Below are positions 1-5,706 of a DNA stretch of 5,830 nucleotides, piece by piece. The stretch lies in contig JAKSBM010000348.1 in assembly GCA_022361135.1 (NCBI GenBank), positions 1-5,830 on the forward strand, in the 5' to 3' direction. The position numbers were made by a program, and so were the translations under genes. The notes under the pieces are model-generated. The model worked only from the letters and a program-made list of their open reading frames with translations. It searched no databases and was not told where the DNA came from. Source of the DNA: Desulfobacterales bacterium. Lineage in GTDB: Bacteria > Desulfobacterota > Desulfobacteria > Desulfobacterales > Desulfobacteraceae. The number at the start of each line of letters is the position of its first letter. The stretch's first letter is position 1.

Positions 1-1
1 C

Positions 2-553
2 TCCATCATGGGGACGGCCACCTTGACCATGGCCTGGTTTGTTCAACCCTATTTTGTCCACCTGGACCTGCCCCTGACCTTTTACGGCATCCTCATCCCC
101 CTGCTCAACCTCACCACCGGATTTGTCTCCATTCGGGCCTATTGGGCCGAAGCCCGCCTGGGGAAGCGGGGTACGGTGTTTTTCATTGCCGGGGGCATTG
201 CCGGGGGCTATCTGGCCATGGGATTGCTGGGTGGTTACCTGGGGTTGGTTTTTCTTTTTCTCTTCTACGTGGTCCGCGGGGTGGCCACCCCGGTGCTTAA
301 AAATCAGATCAATGAAATTTCCCCCTCGGATTACCGGGCCACGGTCCTCTCCATCCGGAGTTTGATCATCCGCATTGCCTTTGCCCTTTTGGGGCCGATT
401 CTGGGGCGGACCGCCGATGCTGCGGGCATGCCCGTGGCCCTGTCCGTGGGGGGGATTCTATTCCTGGCCACGGGCATGTGTGCGGCCCTGTTTTTTGTCC
501 GGGCCGCAGAGCAGGAATTGCCCCGGGCCGTTTCCGTTGAAGGGGAAAAATAG
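2..553 (+). CDS. MFS transporter, C-terminal half (5' end outside window)
   Basis: The reading frame is open from the left edge to a TAG stop, giving the last 183 residues of a polytopic membrane protein; the true start lies outside the window. Hydrophobic segments lie near residues 25-44, 57-78, 79-95, 119-135 and 146-166 of the visible part, separated by short basic loops, as expected for helices 7-12 of a major facilitator superfamily carrier. The stretch around residues 101-139 (NQINEISPSDYRATVLSIRS, then a helix ending in GPILGRTAD) is typical of MFS drug/metabolite exporters, where a charged loop of the form S-x-x-R-A-T-V-L-S precedes a helix and a G-x-x-x-D loop. The protein should act in the cytoplasmic membrane as a secondary transporter. 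The substrate cannot be read from this half. It converges on trmB with a 45-base gap and no convincing terminator hairpin between them. Confidence 0.85.
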   Translation, partial: SIMGTATLTMAWFVQPYFVHLDLPLTFYGILIPLLNLTTGFVSIRAYWAEARLGKRGTVFFIAGGIAGGYLAMGLLGGYLGLVFLFLFYVVRGVATPVLKNQINEISPSDYRATVLSIRSLIIRIAFALLGPILGRTADAAGMPVALSVGGILFLATGMCAALFFVRAAEQELPRAVSVEGEK

Positions 554-598
554 CCGGGGAGATCGGATTTCATTCCGTGGATTTTTGTTGGGGCGGCA

Positions 599-1258
599 CT
601 AGTCCAGGGTAAAGGCGATATATTTGATGGTTTCCTTCCGGGCCAGGGCCTTGGATTCAAAGGCTGATACCACCAGGCGGGCCGGATCACCGGCATTGCC
701 TTCCTCCCCGTGGAGATCGTCCATATCCACCAGGATCTTCCCCCCCCAATAGTTGGCCGAATCCCGGGTATAATTATAGAGAAGATCGTTGTCGGTCTTC
801 AAATGGACGGTTCCTCCGGGGACCAGGAGGCGGGAATAGAGGTGGAGGAAGTTGGCCGAAGAGAGGCGGTGCTTGATGCTTCGCTGCTTGGGATGGGGGT
901 CTGAGAAGGTGAGCCAGATTTCATGGACGGAGTGGTCCGGGAAAATGGCCGAGATTTCTTCCACCCGGGCCCGGAGGAAGAACACATTTTCCATGCCCCG
1001 GTCCAGGGCCTTTTCTCCGCCCACACAGAGGCGGTGGCTTTTTAAATCCACCCCGATGCAGAGGCAGGAGGGGTCTGCCGTGGCAAAACCCAGGCTGTGC
1101 TCCCCTTTGCCGCAGCCCAGTTCCAGGATGGTTTTTTTGAAGGTGGTTTGTGCATCTGCCCATGGATACGGCGTTTCTTCCGCATGGGGATCGTAGGTGA
1201 CCACATTGGGCAGGGTTTTGACCCGATTGTATCTTTTCAATTTCTTTTTCTTTGACAT
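599..1258 (-). CDS. trmB: tRNA (guanine-N7-)-methyltransferase TrmB
   Basis: A 219-residue class I SAM-dependent methyltransferase that makes m7G at position 46 of the tRNA variable loop in the cytoplasm; size is normal for the family. Visible marks, in order: a Lys-rich N-terminus; the SAM-binding ELGCGKGEH at residues 46-54; acidic GVD at 69-71 at the end of the second strand; the family signature FSDPHPKQRSIKHRL at 118-132 (usually DPWPKxRHxKRRL); KTDN at 154-157; and AFESK at 199-203, matching the C-terminal (Y/F)-E-x-(K/R) signature. The Trp of DPWPK is His here, a conservative oddity. Start choice: the ATG at 1258 is preferred over an in-frame GTG six bases upstream because that GTG directly abuts a candidate -10 box. 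Neither has a Shine-Dalgarno sequence. It is divergent from the SDR-like gene and convergent with the MFS gene, so probably monocistronic. Confidence 0.93.
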   Translation of the reverse strand: MSKKKKLKRYNRVKTLPNVVTYDPHAEETPYPWADAQTTFKKTILELGCGKGEHSLGFATADPSCLCIGVDLKSHRLCVGGEKALDRGMENVFFLRARVEEISAIFPDHSVHEIWLTFSDPHPKQRSIKHRLSSANFLHLYSRLLVPGGTVHLKTDNDLLYNYTRDSANYWGGKILVDMDDLHGEEGNAGDPARLVVSAFESKALARKETIKYIAFTLD

Positions 1259-1264
1259 CGGCAC

Positions 1265-1293
1265 AGAATACCAGGAGGAGGGCCCGGTGTAAA
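1265..1293 (-). promoter_or_regulatory. Candidate sigma70-type promoter of trmB (leaderless arrangement)
   Basis: On the minus strand, TTTACA (1293-1288, 5/6 to the -35 consensus) is followed after exactly 17 bases by TATTCT (1270-1265, 4/6 to the -10), preceded by TGG, an extended -10. Six bases (GTGCCG) separate the -10 box from the ATG, so the expected start of transcription falls on or within a base or two of the trmB ATG. This fits the absence of any ribosome binding site. Read from sequence only. Confidence 0.5.
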
Positions 1294-1326
1294 TTCCAAG
1301 TTTTCCCGGTGCTCCCTTGCTTTACC

Positions 1327-1353
1327 TTGACAAAGGCCGGATACATCTATAAG
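1327..1353 (+). promoter_or_regulatory. Candidate promoter of the SDR-like gene
   Basis: A perfect TTGACA (1327-1332) is followed by TATAAG (1348-1353, 5/6 to the -10 consensus). The 15-base spacer is shorter than the ideal 17, so strength is uncertain. Transcription would begin near 1360 and give a leader of about 55 bases before the GTG start. It does not overlap the divergent trmB promoter. Confidence 0.45.
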
Positions 1354-1374
1354 AAAATCACTCTTTTATATACG

Positions 1375-1393
1375 GGCAGGCCACCTGCCTTTT
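1375..1393 (+). promoter_or_regulatory. Terminator-like hairpin in the leader of the SDR-like gene
   Basis: GGCAGG (1375-1380) and CCTGCC (1384-1389) form a perfect 6-bp GC-rich stem with a 3-base loop, followed directly by TTTT (1390-1393). A G-U pair could extend the stem by one, using the first T of the run. It lies between the candidate promoter and the ribosome binding site AAGGA (1401-1405). No plus-strand gene lies immediately upstream, so if functional it would act as an attenuator or mRNA-structure element of the downstream gene. The stem and U-run are short and there is no sign of a leader peptide or ligand-binding fold. Confidence 0.3.
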
Positions 1394-1414
1394 AATCCCG
1401 AAGGAAACCATATC

Positions 1415-3013
1415 GTGACCACCCAAAATCAGGAGCCATCGGCCCAAATATCCGACACCAAAGAAAAAATCCTGGCAGAGGTCCGGGCCTGCCTGCCGGT
1501 CCTTTCCCGCATTGCCGATGAATCCGAGCTTCTGGCGCTTTTGTCCGAGGAAGAGAGAATCGCCCTGATCAAGGCCGCCGGGCGGATTTCCCGGCCGGAC
1601 AAAAAGGAAAAGAAAAAGCGGAGCAAGGATAAACAACGGCTCAAGCGCCTGGCCGTGGTGGAAAAGGAACGGCGCCTCAGGGCGGCCACGGGCATCCGCA
1701 AGGCCCGGGAAGCCAGTGTCTTCACCGCGCCGAAACAGATTGAAGGCCATGCTCCAAAGCAGATCACCGGGGGGGATGCCCCGTCGTCCAATCCGGACAA
1801 TTGCCTCCACACGGCCCGGAACTGCTATGTCTGCAAGGCCGAGTTCAAGGAACTCCACCATTTCTATGATACCATGTGCCCCCAGTGCGCGGAGTTGAAT
1901 TACCAGAAGCGCTTCCAGACGGCTGACCTTTCCGGCCAGGTGGCCTTGATCACCGGCTCCCGGTTGAAGATCGGCTACCAGGCCACGCTGATGATGCTGA
2001 GGGCCGGTGCCCGGGTCATTGCCACCACCCGCTTTCCCCATGATTCGGCCCTGCGCTTTTCAAAGGAAGAGGATTTCTCCCAATGGGGACACCGGCTCCA
2101 GATTTACGGCCTGGACCTGCGCCACACCCCCAGTGTGGAATTGTTCTGCGATTACATCGAGGAAAAGTACCAGCGCATGGACATCCTCATCAATAATGCC
2201 GCCCAGACCGTTCGGCGTCCCCCGGGATTTTACGCCCACCTCATGGATAATGAAACCCGGGAAGTGGTGGGGCTGCCTTCCCAAGCCCAGGCCCTTCTGG
2301 GCCAGTATTCGGAATGCGTCTCCCAGCTGGAATACGACTCCCCCCGGGACATGGCCGGGGAAAAGGCCCTGCCCGTGAGTTGGAACGGCCGGGCCCCGGG
2401 GGTGGGGCTGCGCCGCTCCGCCCAATTGTCCCAGGTTCCCTATTCCTATGACCACTCCCTGGACGTGCCCCAGGTTTTTCCAGCCGGGAAACTGGATGCC
2501 GACCTCCAGCAGGTGGACCTGCGGAAAACCAATTCCTGGCGATTGAGGCTGGGGGAAATCCAGACCTCGGAGATGCTGGAAATCCAGCTGGTCAACGCCG
2601 TGGCTCCCTTTGTCCTCTGCAACCGAATGGCGGAGTTGATGAAAAAGGATGTCACCGGCCGGAAGCACATCGTCAATGTGTCGGCCATGGAGGGCAAATT
2701 CCTCCGCTTTAAAAAGGGGAGCCGCCACCCCCACACCAACATGGCCAAGGCCTCCTTGAACATGCTCACCCATACGGCGGCTTCGGATCTGGCCAAATAC
2801 GGGATTTACATGAATGCCGTGGATACGGGCTGGGTCACGGACGAGGATCCCGCCATCCTGGCCCGGCAAAAGGAGGACCTCCATGATTTCCAGCCGCCCC
2901 TGGACATTGTGGACGGGGCCGCCCGGGTCTGTGATCCCTTTTTCCACGGGATCCTCACCGGTCGCCATTGGTGCGGGAAATTTTTGAAGGATTATTTTCC
3001 CATTGATTGGTAA
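1415..3013 (+). CDS. SDR-family (short-chain dehydrogenase/reductase-like) protein with N-terminal Cys4 module and altered active site
   Basis: A 532-residue protein starting at GTG with AAGGA nine bases upstream. Residues 1-58 look helical; 60-100 are very rich in Lys/Arg. A zinc-finger-like module has C137-x2-C140 and C155-x2-C158, with H148-H149 between. From about 171 a Rossmann SDR domain begins: TGSRLKIG at 180-187 (usual TGxxxGxG, middle Gly now Lys), ATTR at 203-206 (a basic residue after strand 2, suggesting NADP(H)), LDL at 233-235, INNAA at 259-263, N394 in NAVAPF (tetrad Asn), VNVSAMEG at 420-427, K445 in TNMAK, and [10 protein letters not shown] at 470-479 in place of the PG loop. 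The usual catalytic Ser aligns with A424 and Tyr with T441. NNAA to N394 spans about 134 residues against roughly 30 normally, so there is an insertion of about 100. Fold is confident; substrate, and whether it is a working oxidoreductase, are unknown. The gene stands alone between divergent trmB and a convergent DUF2058 gene. Confidence 0.85.
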   Translation: MTTQNQEPSAQISDTKEKILAEVRACLPVLSRIADESELLALLSEEERIALIKAAGRISRPDKKEKKKRSKDKQRLKRLAVVEKERRLRAATGIRKAREASVFTAPKQIEGHAPKQITGGDAPSSNPDNCLHTARNCYVCKAEFKELHHFYDTMCPQCAELNYQKRFQTADLSGQVALITGSRLKIGYQATLMMLRAGARVIATTRFPHDSALRFSKEEDFSQWGHRLQIYGLDLRHTPSVELFCDYIEEKYQRMDILINNAAQTVRRPPGFYAHLMDNETREVVGLPSQAQALLGQYSECVSQLEYDSPRDMAGEKALPVSWNGRAPGVGLRRSAQLSQVPYSYDHSLDVPQVFPAGKLDADLQQVDLRKTNSWRLRLGEIQTSEMLEIQLVNAVAPFVLCNRMAELMKKDVTGRKHIVNVSAMEGKFLRFKKGSRHPHTNMAKASLNMLTHTAASDLAKYGIYMNAVDTGWVTDEDPAILARQKEDLHDFQPPLDIVDGAARVCDPFFHGILTGRHWCGKFLKDYFPIDW

Positions 3014-3179
3014 TGGGTGGGATTGGTAACTCCTGCAGTCAAACCTGTTGGAAATGTGTTTAAACTATCCTGAAGATGGCCATGGTTTGGGAACTTATTT
3101 TTAAGAATTTCCATGGGCTGTTTAAATGACCTGCCGGATGGGGGGCATTGGACGGAATCGTTTTTGTGGGGGATTGGGA

Positions 3180-3198
3180 GGGGGGATGGACTCCCCCC
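3180..3198. other. G/C inverted repeat at a convergent gene junction
   Basis: GGGGGG (3180-3185) can pair with CCCCCC (3193-3198) across a 7-base loop; the overlapping palindrome CCCCGCGGGG (3195-3204) and nearby G-runs (3168-3172, 3176-3178) make this spot strongly structured. It sits in the 196-base gap between two converging genes and just past the stop of the DUF2058 gene. A role in 3' end formation is possible, but no T-run follows on either strand, so a standard intrinsic terminator is not supported. Confidence 0.25.
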
Positions 3199-3209
3199 GC
3201 GGGGTGGAA

Positions 3210-3701
3210 TCAGTCCTTGGGGTTGCCGGGCCCTTCGGGCTCATGGCGCATGACAAAGGTTTTGGGATCCCGGTTCTGGATCTGCTTGGCGATGTGGGCG
3301 GGAACCACCTCGAATGCATCGTCCATTTCCACGATGGCCAGGGCGCCGGAGCTGAGTTTTTTGGCCATGGGGCCATCCACATAGATCTTTTTCACCCGCT
3401 TTTCCTGGGCGAAATAATAGGGGGAATCACCGCCCTTGCGGTCCATGCGGTTTTCCTTCACCCACTGGCGGACTTGGTCCCGGGCTTCCTTTTCCTGTTT
3501 TTCCCGGGCTATCCGCTTATTTTCTTCCCGGTTTTTTTGCTCCCGGGCCAATTGTTCCTGCTGGGTTTTATTGATTTTCGGGGCAATGGTTTTGCCCTTG
3601 TTTTTTTTCTTTTTGCGCCGTTTTTCCTGCTTGGCCTTGTTCACTTGCTTTTTATCCACAAGTCCGGCCTTGAGGAGCTGGTCCTGAAATGAATTTCCCA
3701 T
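3210..3701 (-). CDS. DUF2058 family protein (YaiL-like)
   Basis: A 163-residue, very basic, soluble protein. The N-terminal SFQDQLLKAGLVDKKQVNKA (residues 4-23) closely matches the opening of E. coli YaiL (LQEQLLKAGLV...), followed by a Lys/Arg/Gln/Glu-rich stretch at about 24-80 likely to be a long charged or coiled-coil helix. The C-terminal globular part contains YYF (95-97), KKIYVDGPMAKKL (104-116) and LAIVEMDD.FEVVPAHIAKQI (121-141), again as in YaiL (KKIFVD, LAIARL, AIIPASVADKI). DUF2058 proteins are labelled 'nucleoprotein/polynucleotide-associated' in databases; the biochemical role is not established to my knowledge. Length is slightly below E. coli YaiL (about 179). The ATG has AGGA at 3712-3709, seven bases upstream. 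It is divergent from the membrane-protein gene and convergent with the SDR-like gene, so transcribed alone. Confidence 0.88.
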   Translation of the reverse strand: MGNSFQDQLLKAGLVDKKQVNKAKQEKRRKKKKNKGKTIAPKINKTQQEQLAREQKNREENKRIAREKQEKEARDQVRQWVKENRMDRKGGDSPYYFAQEKRVKKIYVDGPMAKKLSSGALAIVEMDDAFEVVPAHIAKQIQNRDPKTFVMRHEPEGPGNPKD

Positions 3702-3731
3702 GTAATTTTCCTGTCTTTAAGTTGGAAGGGC

Positions 3732-3760
3732 ATCATAATACATTCGTCCCCGGACATCAA
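3732..3760 (-). promoter_or_regulatory. Candidate promoter of the DUF2058 gene
   Basis: On the minus strand, TTGATG (3760-3755, 4/6) and TATGAT (3737-3732, 5/6) are separated by exactly 17 bases. Transcription would start near 3725, about 24 bases before the ATG, leaving the AGGA ribosome site inside the leader. Spacing and position are good; the -35 box is only moderate. Confidence 0.45.
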
Positions 3761-3810
3761 TTGCCCCCACCGCCTTTCCCCTGATTTTTTTCTTCAATTC
3801 CAGGCGAATT

Positions 3811-3839
3811 TTTCCATGGGCATGGGGCTGTGGTATACT
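3811..3839 (+). promoter_or_regulatory. Candidate extended -10 promoter of the membrane-protein gene
   Basis: TTTCCA (3811-3816, 4/6) lies 17 bases before TATACT (3834-3839, 5/6), which is preceded by TGG, an extended -10 motif. The transcript would begin near 3846, about 35 bases before the ATG at 3881. Because an in-frame upstream start at 3830 lies ahead of this -10 box, the promoter also argues for the 3881 start. Confidence 0.55.
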
Positions 3840-3880
3840 GGGGGCAGTCCGTTCCGGACGCCTCAAACAAGGAGCATTCC

Positions 3881-4759
3881 ATGAGACAATACGAATTGGA
3901 AAGGGGGATGGTCCCCCTGTTAAAGGCATCCCATTGGGTGTTGGTGGCCCTGGCCCTGGGCTCCCCCATTGCGATTTTCGTGAACAACGATGCCGGTCGG
4001 TCCTGGATGGTGCTGGCCCTGGTTTCCCTGTTTCCCGTGGCCCTCTTCGGCGGGGGGGCGGTTTTATGCCTCAAAAGCGTTCGTCGCATCCCCCTCATGC
4101 CCATCTGCCTGGACCGGGAAGGGATCTGGTCCTGCGTTTTGGGAAAGCAGGACGGGATGATCTCCTGGGAGCGCATCGCCACCGTGCGGGAGCGGCATTG
4201 GCTTCAATGCCTGGACCTGGTGGATGGGGACAATCGTCTGCTCCTGCGGGTGGAGTACCAACTTAAAAATTTTAAGGAATTGCGGAAGATCATCGTGGAC
4301 AAGGTCCTTATCCTCCAGTCCCGGAACCAGGAAATCCATGCCTTTTCCCGGGGGCGGTTCCACCATGTGGGGTATGTTTTGGGCTTGGCCTTTATGCTTC
4401 TCCTCCTCCCCATTCTCATTTCCCTTTCCTCCCTGGGCCTTTTAACCTGCCTGTGCATTGCCCTGTTTGTGGTGGGGCTGGAATACATGAAAACCGTCTG
4501 GCGCCTGGAGATCGGAAGCCGGGAGCTGACCCTTTCCTACCCCCTGCGCCAAACACGCATCGCCCTTTCCCAGGTGGACCGGGTCTCCTTGGAGGATGAG
4601 TTCCGCCGGGGGTACCGACTGCCCGAGGTCCGCCTCCACCTCCGGGACCGGAAACGGCCCATCCGCATCAGCCTGGACAAGGATGCTTCCCGGGTCTACG
4701 GCGCCCTGGGCCGTGCCCTGGGACGGTTCCGGAAAAAGCCGGGCCCCAATCCGGGATAA
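3881..4759 (+). CDS. Membrane protein with two TM hairpins and two PH-like cytosolic segments, function unknown
   Basis: A 292-residue protein I do not recognise as a named gene. The ATG at 3881 has AAGGAG (3869-3874) six bases upstream, which fixes the start; an in-frame start 17 codons earlier has no such site and precedes the candidate promoter. Hydrophobic segments lie near residues 18-34, 43-65, 162-182 and 185-203, i.e. two hairpins. Each is followed by a soluble segment of similar layout: 76-146 (LDREGIW...ISWERIATVRER...LLLRVEYQLKN, ending in a helix) and 208-283 (LEIGSRELTLSYPL...IALSQVDRVSLEDE...VRLHLRDR, ending in a helix). The strand-rich pattern with a W/L-x-x-(I/V) step and a closing helix resembles bacterial PH-like (DUF304/YcxB-type) domains at the membrane; that assignment is an inference. 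The C-terminus is Arg/Lys-rich. It is followed on the same strand by cmoM after 71 bases, but a shared role is not implied. Confidence 0.82.
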   Translation: MRQYELERGMVPLLKASHWVLVALALGSPIAIFVNNDAGRSWMVLALVSLFPVALFGGGAVLCLKSVRRIPLMPICLDREGIWSCVLGKQDGMISWERIATVRERHWLQCLDLVDGDNRLLLRVEYQLKNFKELRKIIVDKVLILQSRNQEIHAFSRGRFHHVGYVLGLAFMLLLLPILISLSSLGLLTCLCIALFVVGLEYMKTVWRLEIGSRELTLSYPLRQTRIALSQVDRVSLEDEFRRGYRLPEVRLHLRDRKRPIRISLDKDASRVYGALGRALGRFRKKPGPNPG

Positions 4760-4761
4760 TC

Positions 4762-4791
4762 CTGGCATGGCCGGGGCGAAGTCGGTATATT
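4762..4791 (+). promoter_or_regulatory. Candidate promoter of cmoM
   Basis: CTGGCA (4762-4767, 4/6 to the -35) and TATATT (4786-4791, 5/6 to the -10) are 18 bases apart in the 71-base gap before cmoM. Predicted initiation near 4797 gives a leader of about 34 bases to the ATG at 4831. Weak -35; cmoM could also be read through from the gene upstream. Confidence 0.35.
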
Positions 4792-4830
4792 GGGCCCTGG
4801 ATTTTATCAATGAGAAAGGGATTTCCCACC

Positions 4831-5676
4831 ATGGCCAAAAAGTATAAACAGCTGCCCCCCAAGGACCGGACCCACCACCTCCATGCCGATGTGAATTTTG
4901 ACAGCCTGGCTGCCAAATTCCAGAAAAAGGTTTACGGCGGCCCCAAGGGGGAGATCCGCCTGGCTGTTCTCAACCGGGATTTGGCCGAGTTCTGCCCCCG
5001 GGCCATGGCAGCTGCCCTGGACCAACCCCCTTTGAAAATTCTGGATGCCGGCTGCGGGGCTGCACCCTTTTCCCTGGCCTTCCTGGAAAGGGGCCATGAT
5101 TTGACCCTCTGCGATATTTCCGAAAAAATGCTTGATCTGGCCCGGGAGCGGGCCGGGGAGCTATGCCGCCCCCTGGGCCTGGAACTGCCCCCCTTCCTCC
5201 ACGGCCCCATCCAGGAATTGGCGTTGGATTCGGATTTTGACCTGGTCCTCTGCCATGCGGTCCTGGAATGGGTGGTGGCGCCCCAAAAGCTTCTGGCCTG
5301 CCTGGCCGCCCGGGTCAAACCCGGGGGGCTGATTTCCCTCACCTTTTACAATCTCCACGGCATGGTCATGAAAAACCTTCTCCGGGCCAATTATAAGAAA
5401 ATCCTACGGGAGGAATACCATGGCTGGCCCGGTTCCCTTACCCCGGCCCACCCCCGAAAGCCCGAAGATGTCCTGGCATGGATTCAGGATTTGCCCGGCG
5501 CCCCACTGGACGTGCTTTGCCATTCGGGCATGCGGGTATTCCACGATTATAATTTGGATCCGGTCCAGAACCGGAAGGATCCGGAAACCGTCATTGATCT
5601 GGAACTCCGCTTTTCCCGGGAATTGCCATACCGGGATTTGGGACGCTACCAGCATCTTCTTCTCCGTGGAAAATAG
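4831..5676 (+). CDS. cmoM: tRNA 5-carboxymethoxyuridine methyltransferase CmoM
   Basis: A 281-residue class I SAM methyltransferase. CmoM (old name SmtA) converts 5-carboxymethoxyuridine at tRNA position 34 to its methyl ester, widening wobble decoding. The match to my memory of E. coli CmoM (about 261 residues) runs the whole length: NFDSLAAKFQKKVYGGPKG (22-40; E. coli NFDDIAEKFSRNIYGTTKG), SAM-binding LDAGCG (71-76), LTLCDISEKM (91-100), CHAVLEWVVAP (141-151), SLTFYNLHGMVMKNLLRANY (169-188), GMRVFHDY (233-240), and LELRFSRELPYRDLGRYQHL (257-276). The ATG at 4831 has AAGGGA nine bases upstream and is preferred; an in-frame ATG at 4810 would add seven residues but has no ribosome site. An N-terminal extension of about 20 residues ending in a His-rich patch (THHLH, 14-18) precedes the conserved start of the family. 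The cmo5U-forming partners CmoA and CmoB are not in the window. Family assignment is strong. Confidence 0.92.
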   Translation: MAKKYKQLPPKDRTHHLHADVNFDSLAAKFQKKVYGGPKGEIRLAVLNRDLAEFCPRAMAAALDQPPLKILDAGCGAAPFSLAFLERGHDLTLCDISEKMLDLARERAGELCRPLGLELPPFLHGPIQELALDSDFDLVLCHAVLEWVVAPQKLLACLAARVKPGGLISLTFYNLHGMVMKNLLRANYKKILREEYHGWPGSLTPAHPRKPEDVLAWIQDLPGAPLDVLCHSGMRVFHDYNLDPVQNRKDPETVIDLELRFSRELPYRDLGRYQHLLLRGK

Positions 5677-5678
5677 GG

Positions 5679-5706
5679 GCAGGGGAGGATTTTTTCTCCT
5701 TGCTTT
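5679..5706 (+). terminator. Possible intrinsic terminator after cmoM
   Basis: Just past the cmoM stop, GCAGGGGAG (5679-5687) can pair with CTCCTTGC (5696-5703), with one bulged G and one G-U pair, around a T-rich loop. The tail is only TTTA, so the terminator is weak. Location is right; structure is mediocre. The 124 bases from here to the right edge show no gene that I can support. Confidence 0.33.

Noticed and set aside
1358..2041. 227-codon minus-strand open frame opposite the start of the SDR-like gene.
   Set aside because: Antisense to the SDR-like coding region and its leader; it shows no recognisable family and has Pro/Gly/Leu-rich shadow composition.
2060..2968. Long 302-codon minus-strand open frame opposite the SDR-like gene.
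   Set aside because: It is the antisense shadow of a GC-rich gene. Its protein is Gly/His/Pro-rich with no domain pattern, while the plus frame has clear SDR motifs and a ribosome site.
3090..3112. AT-rich imperfect hairpin (GGAA-CTTA with TAAG and TTCC, three-base bulge) flanked by two CCATGG sites, after the SDR-like gene.
   Set aside because: Weak stem, bulged, and no T-run after it; not convincing as a terminator or binding site.
3126..3692. 188-codon plus-strand frame over the DUF2058 gene with many Phe and Leu, resembling a membrane protein.
   Set aside because: The Phe/Leu richness is the complement of the Lys/Glu-rich DUF2058 reading frame, which matches a known family and has a ribosome site.
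3830..3880. Upstream in-frame start that would add 17 residues to the four-helix membrane protein.
   Set aside because: It has no ribosome site and overlaps the candidate -10 box; the ATG at 3881 has AAGGAG at ideal spacing.
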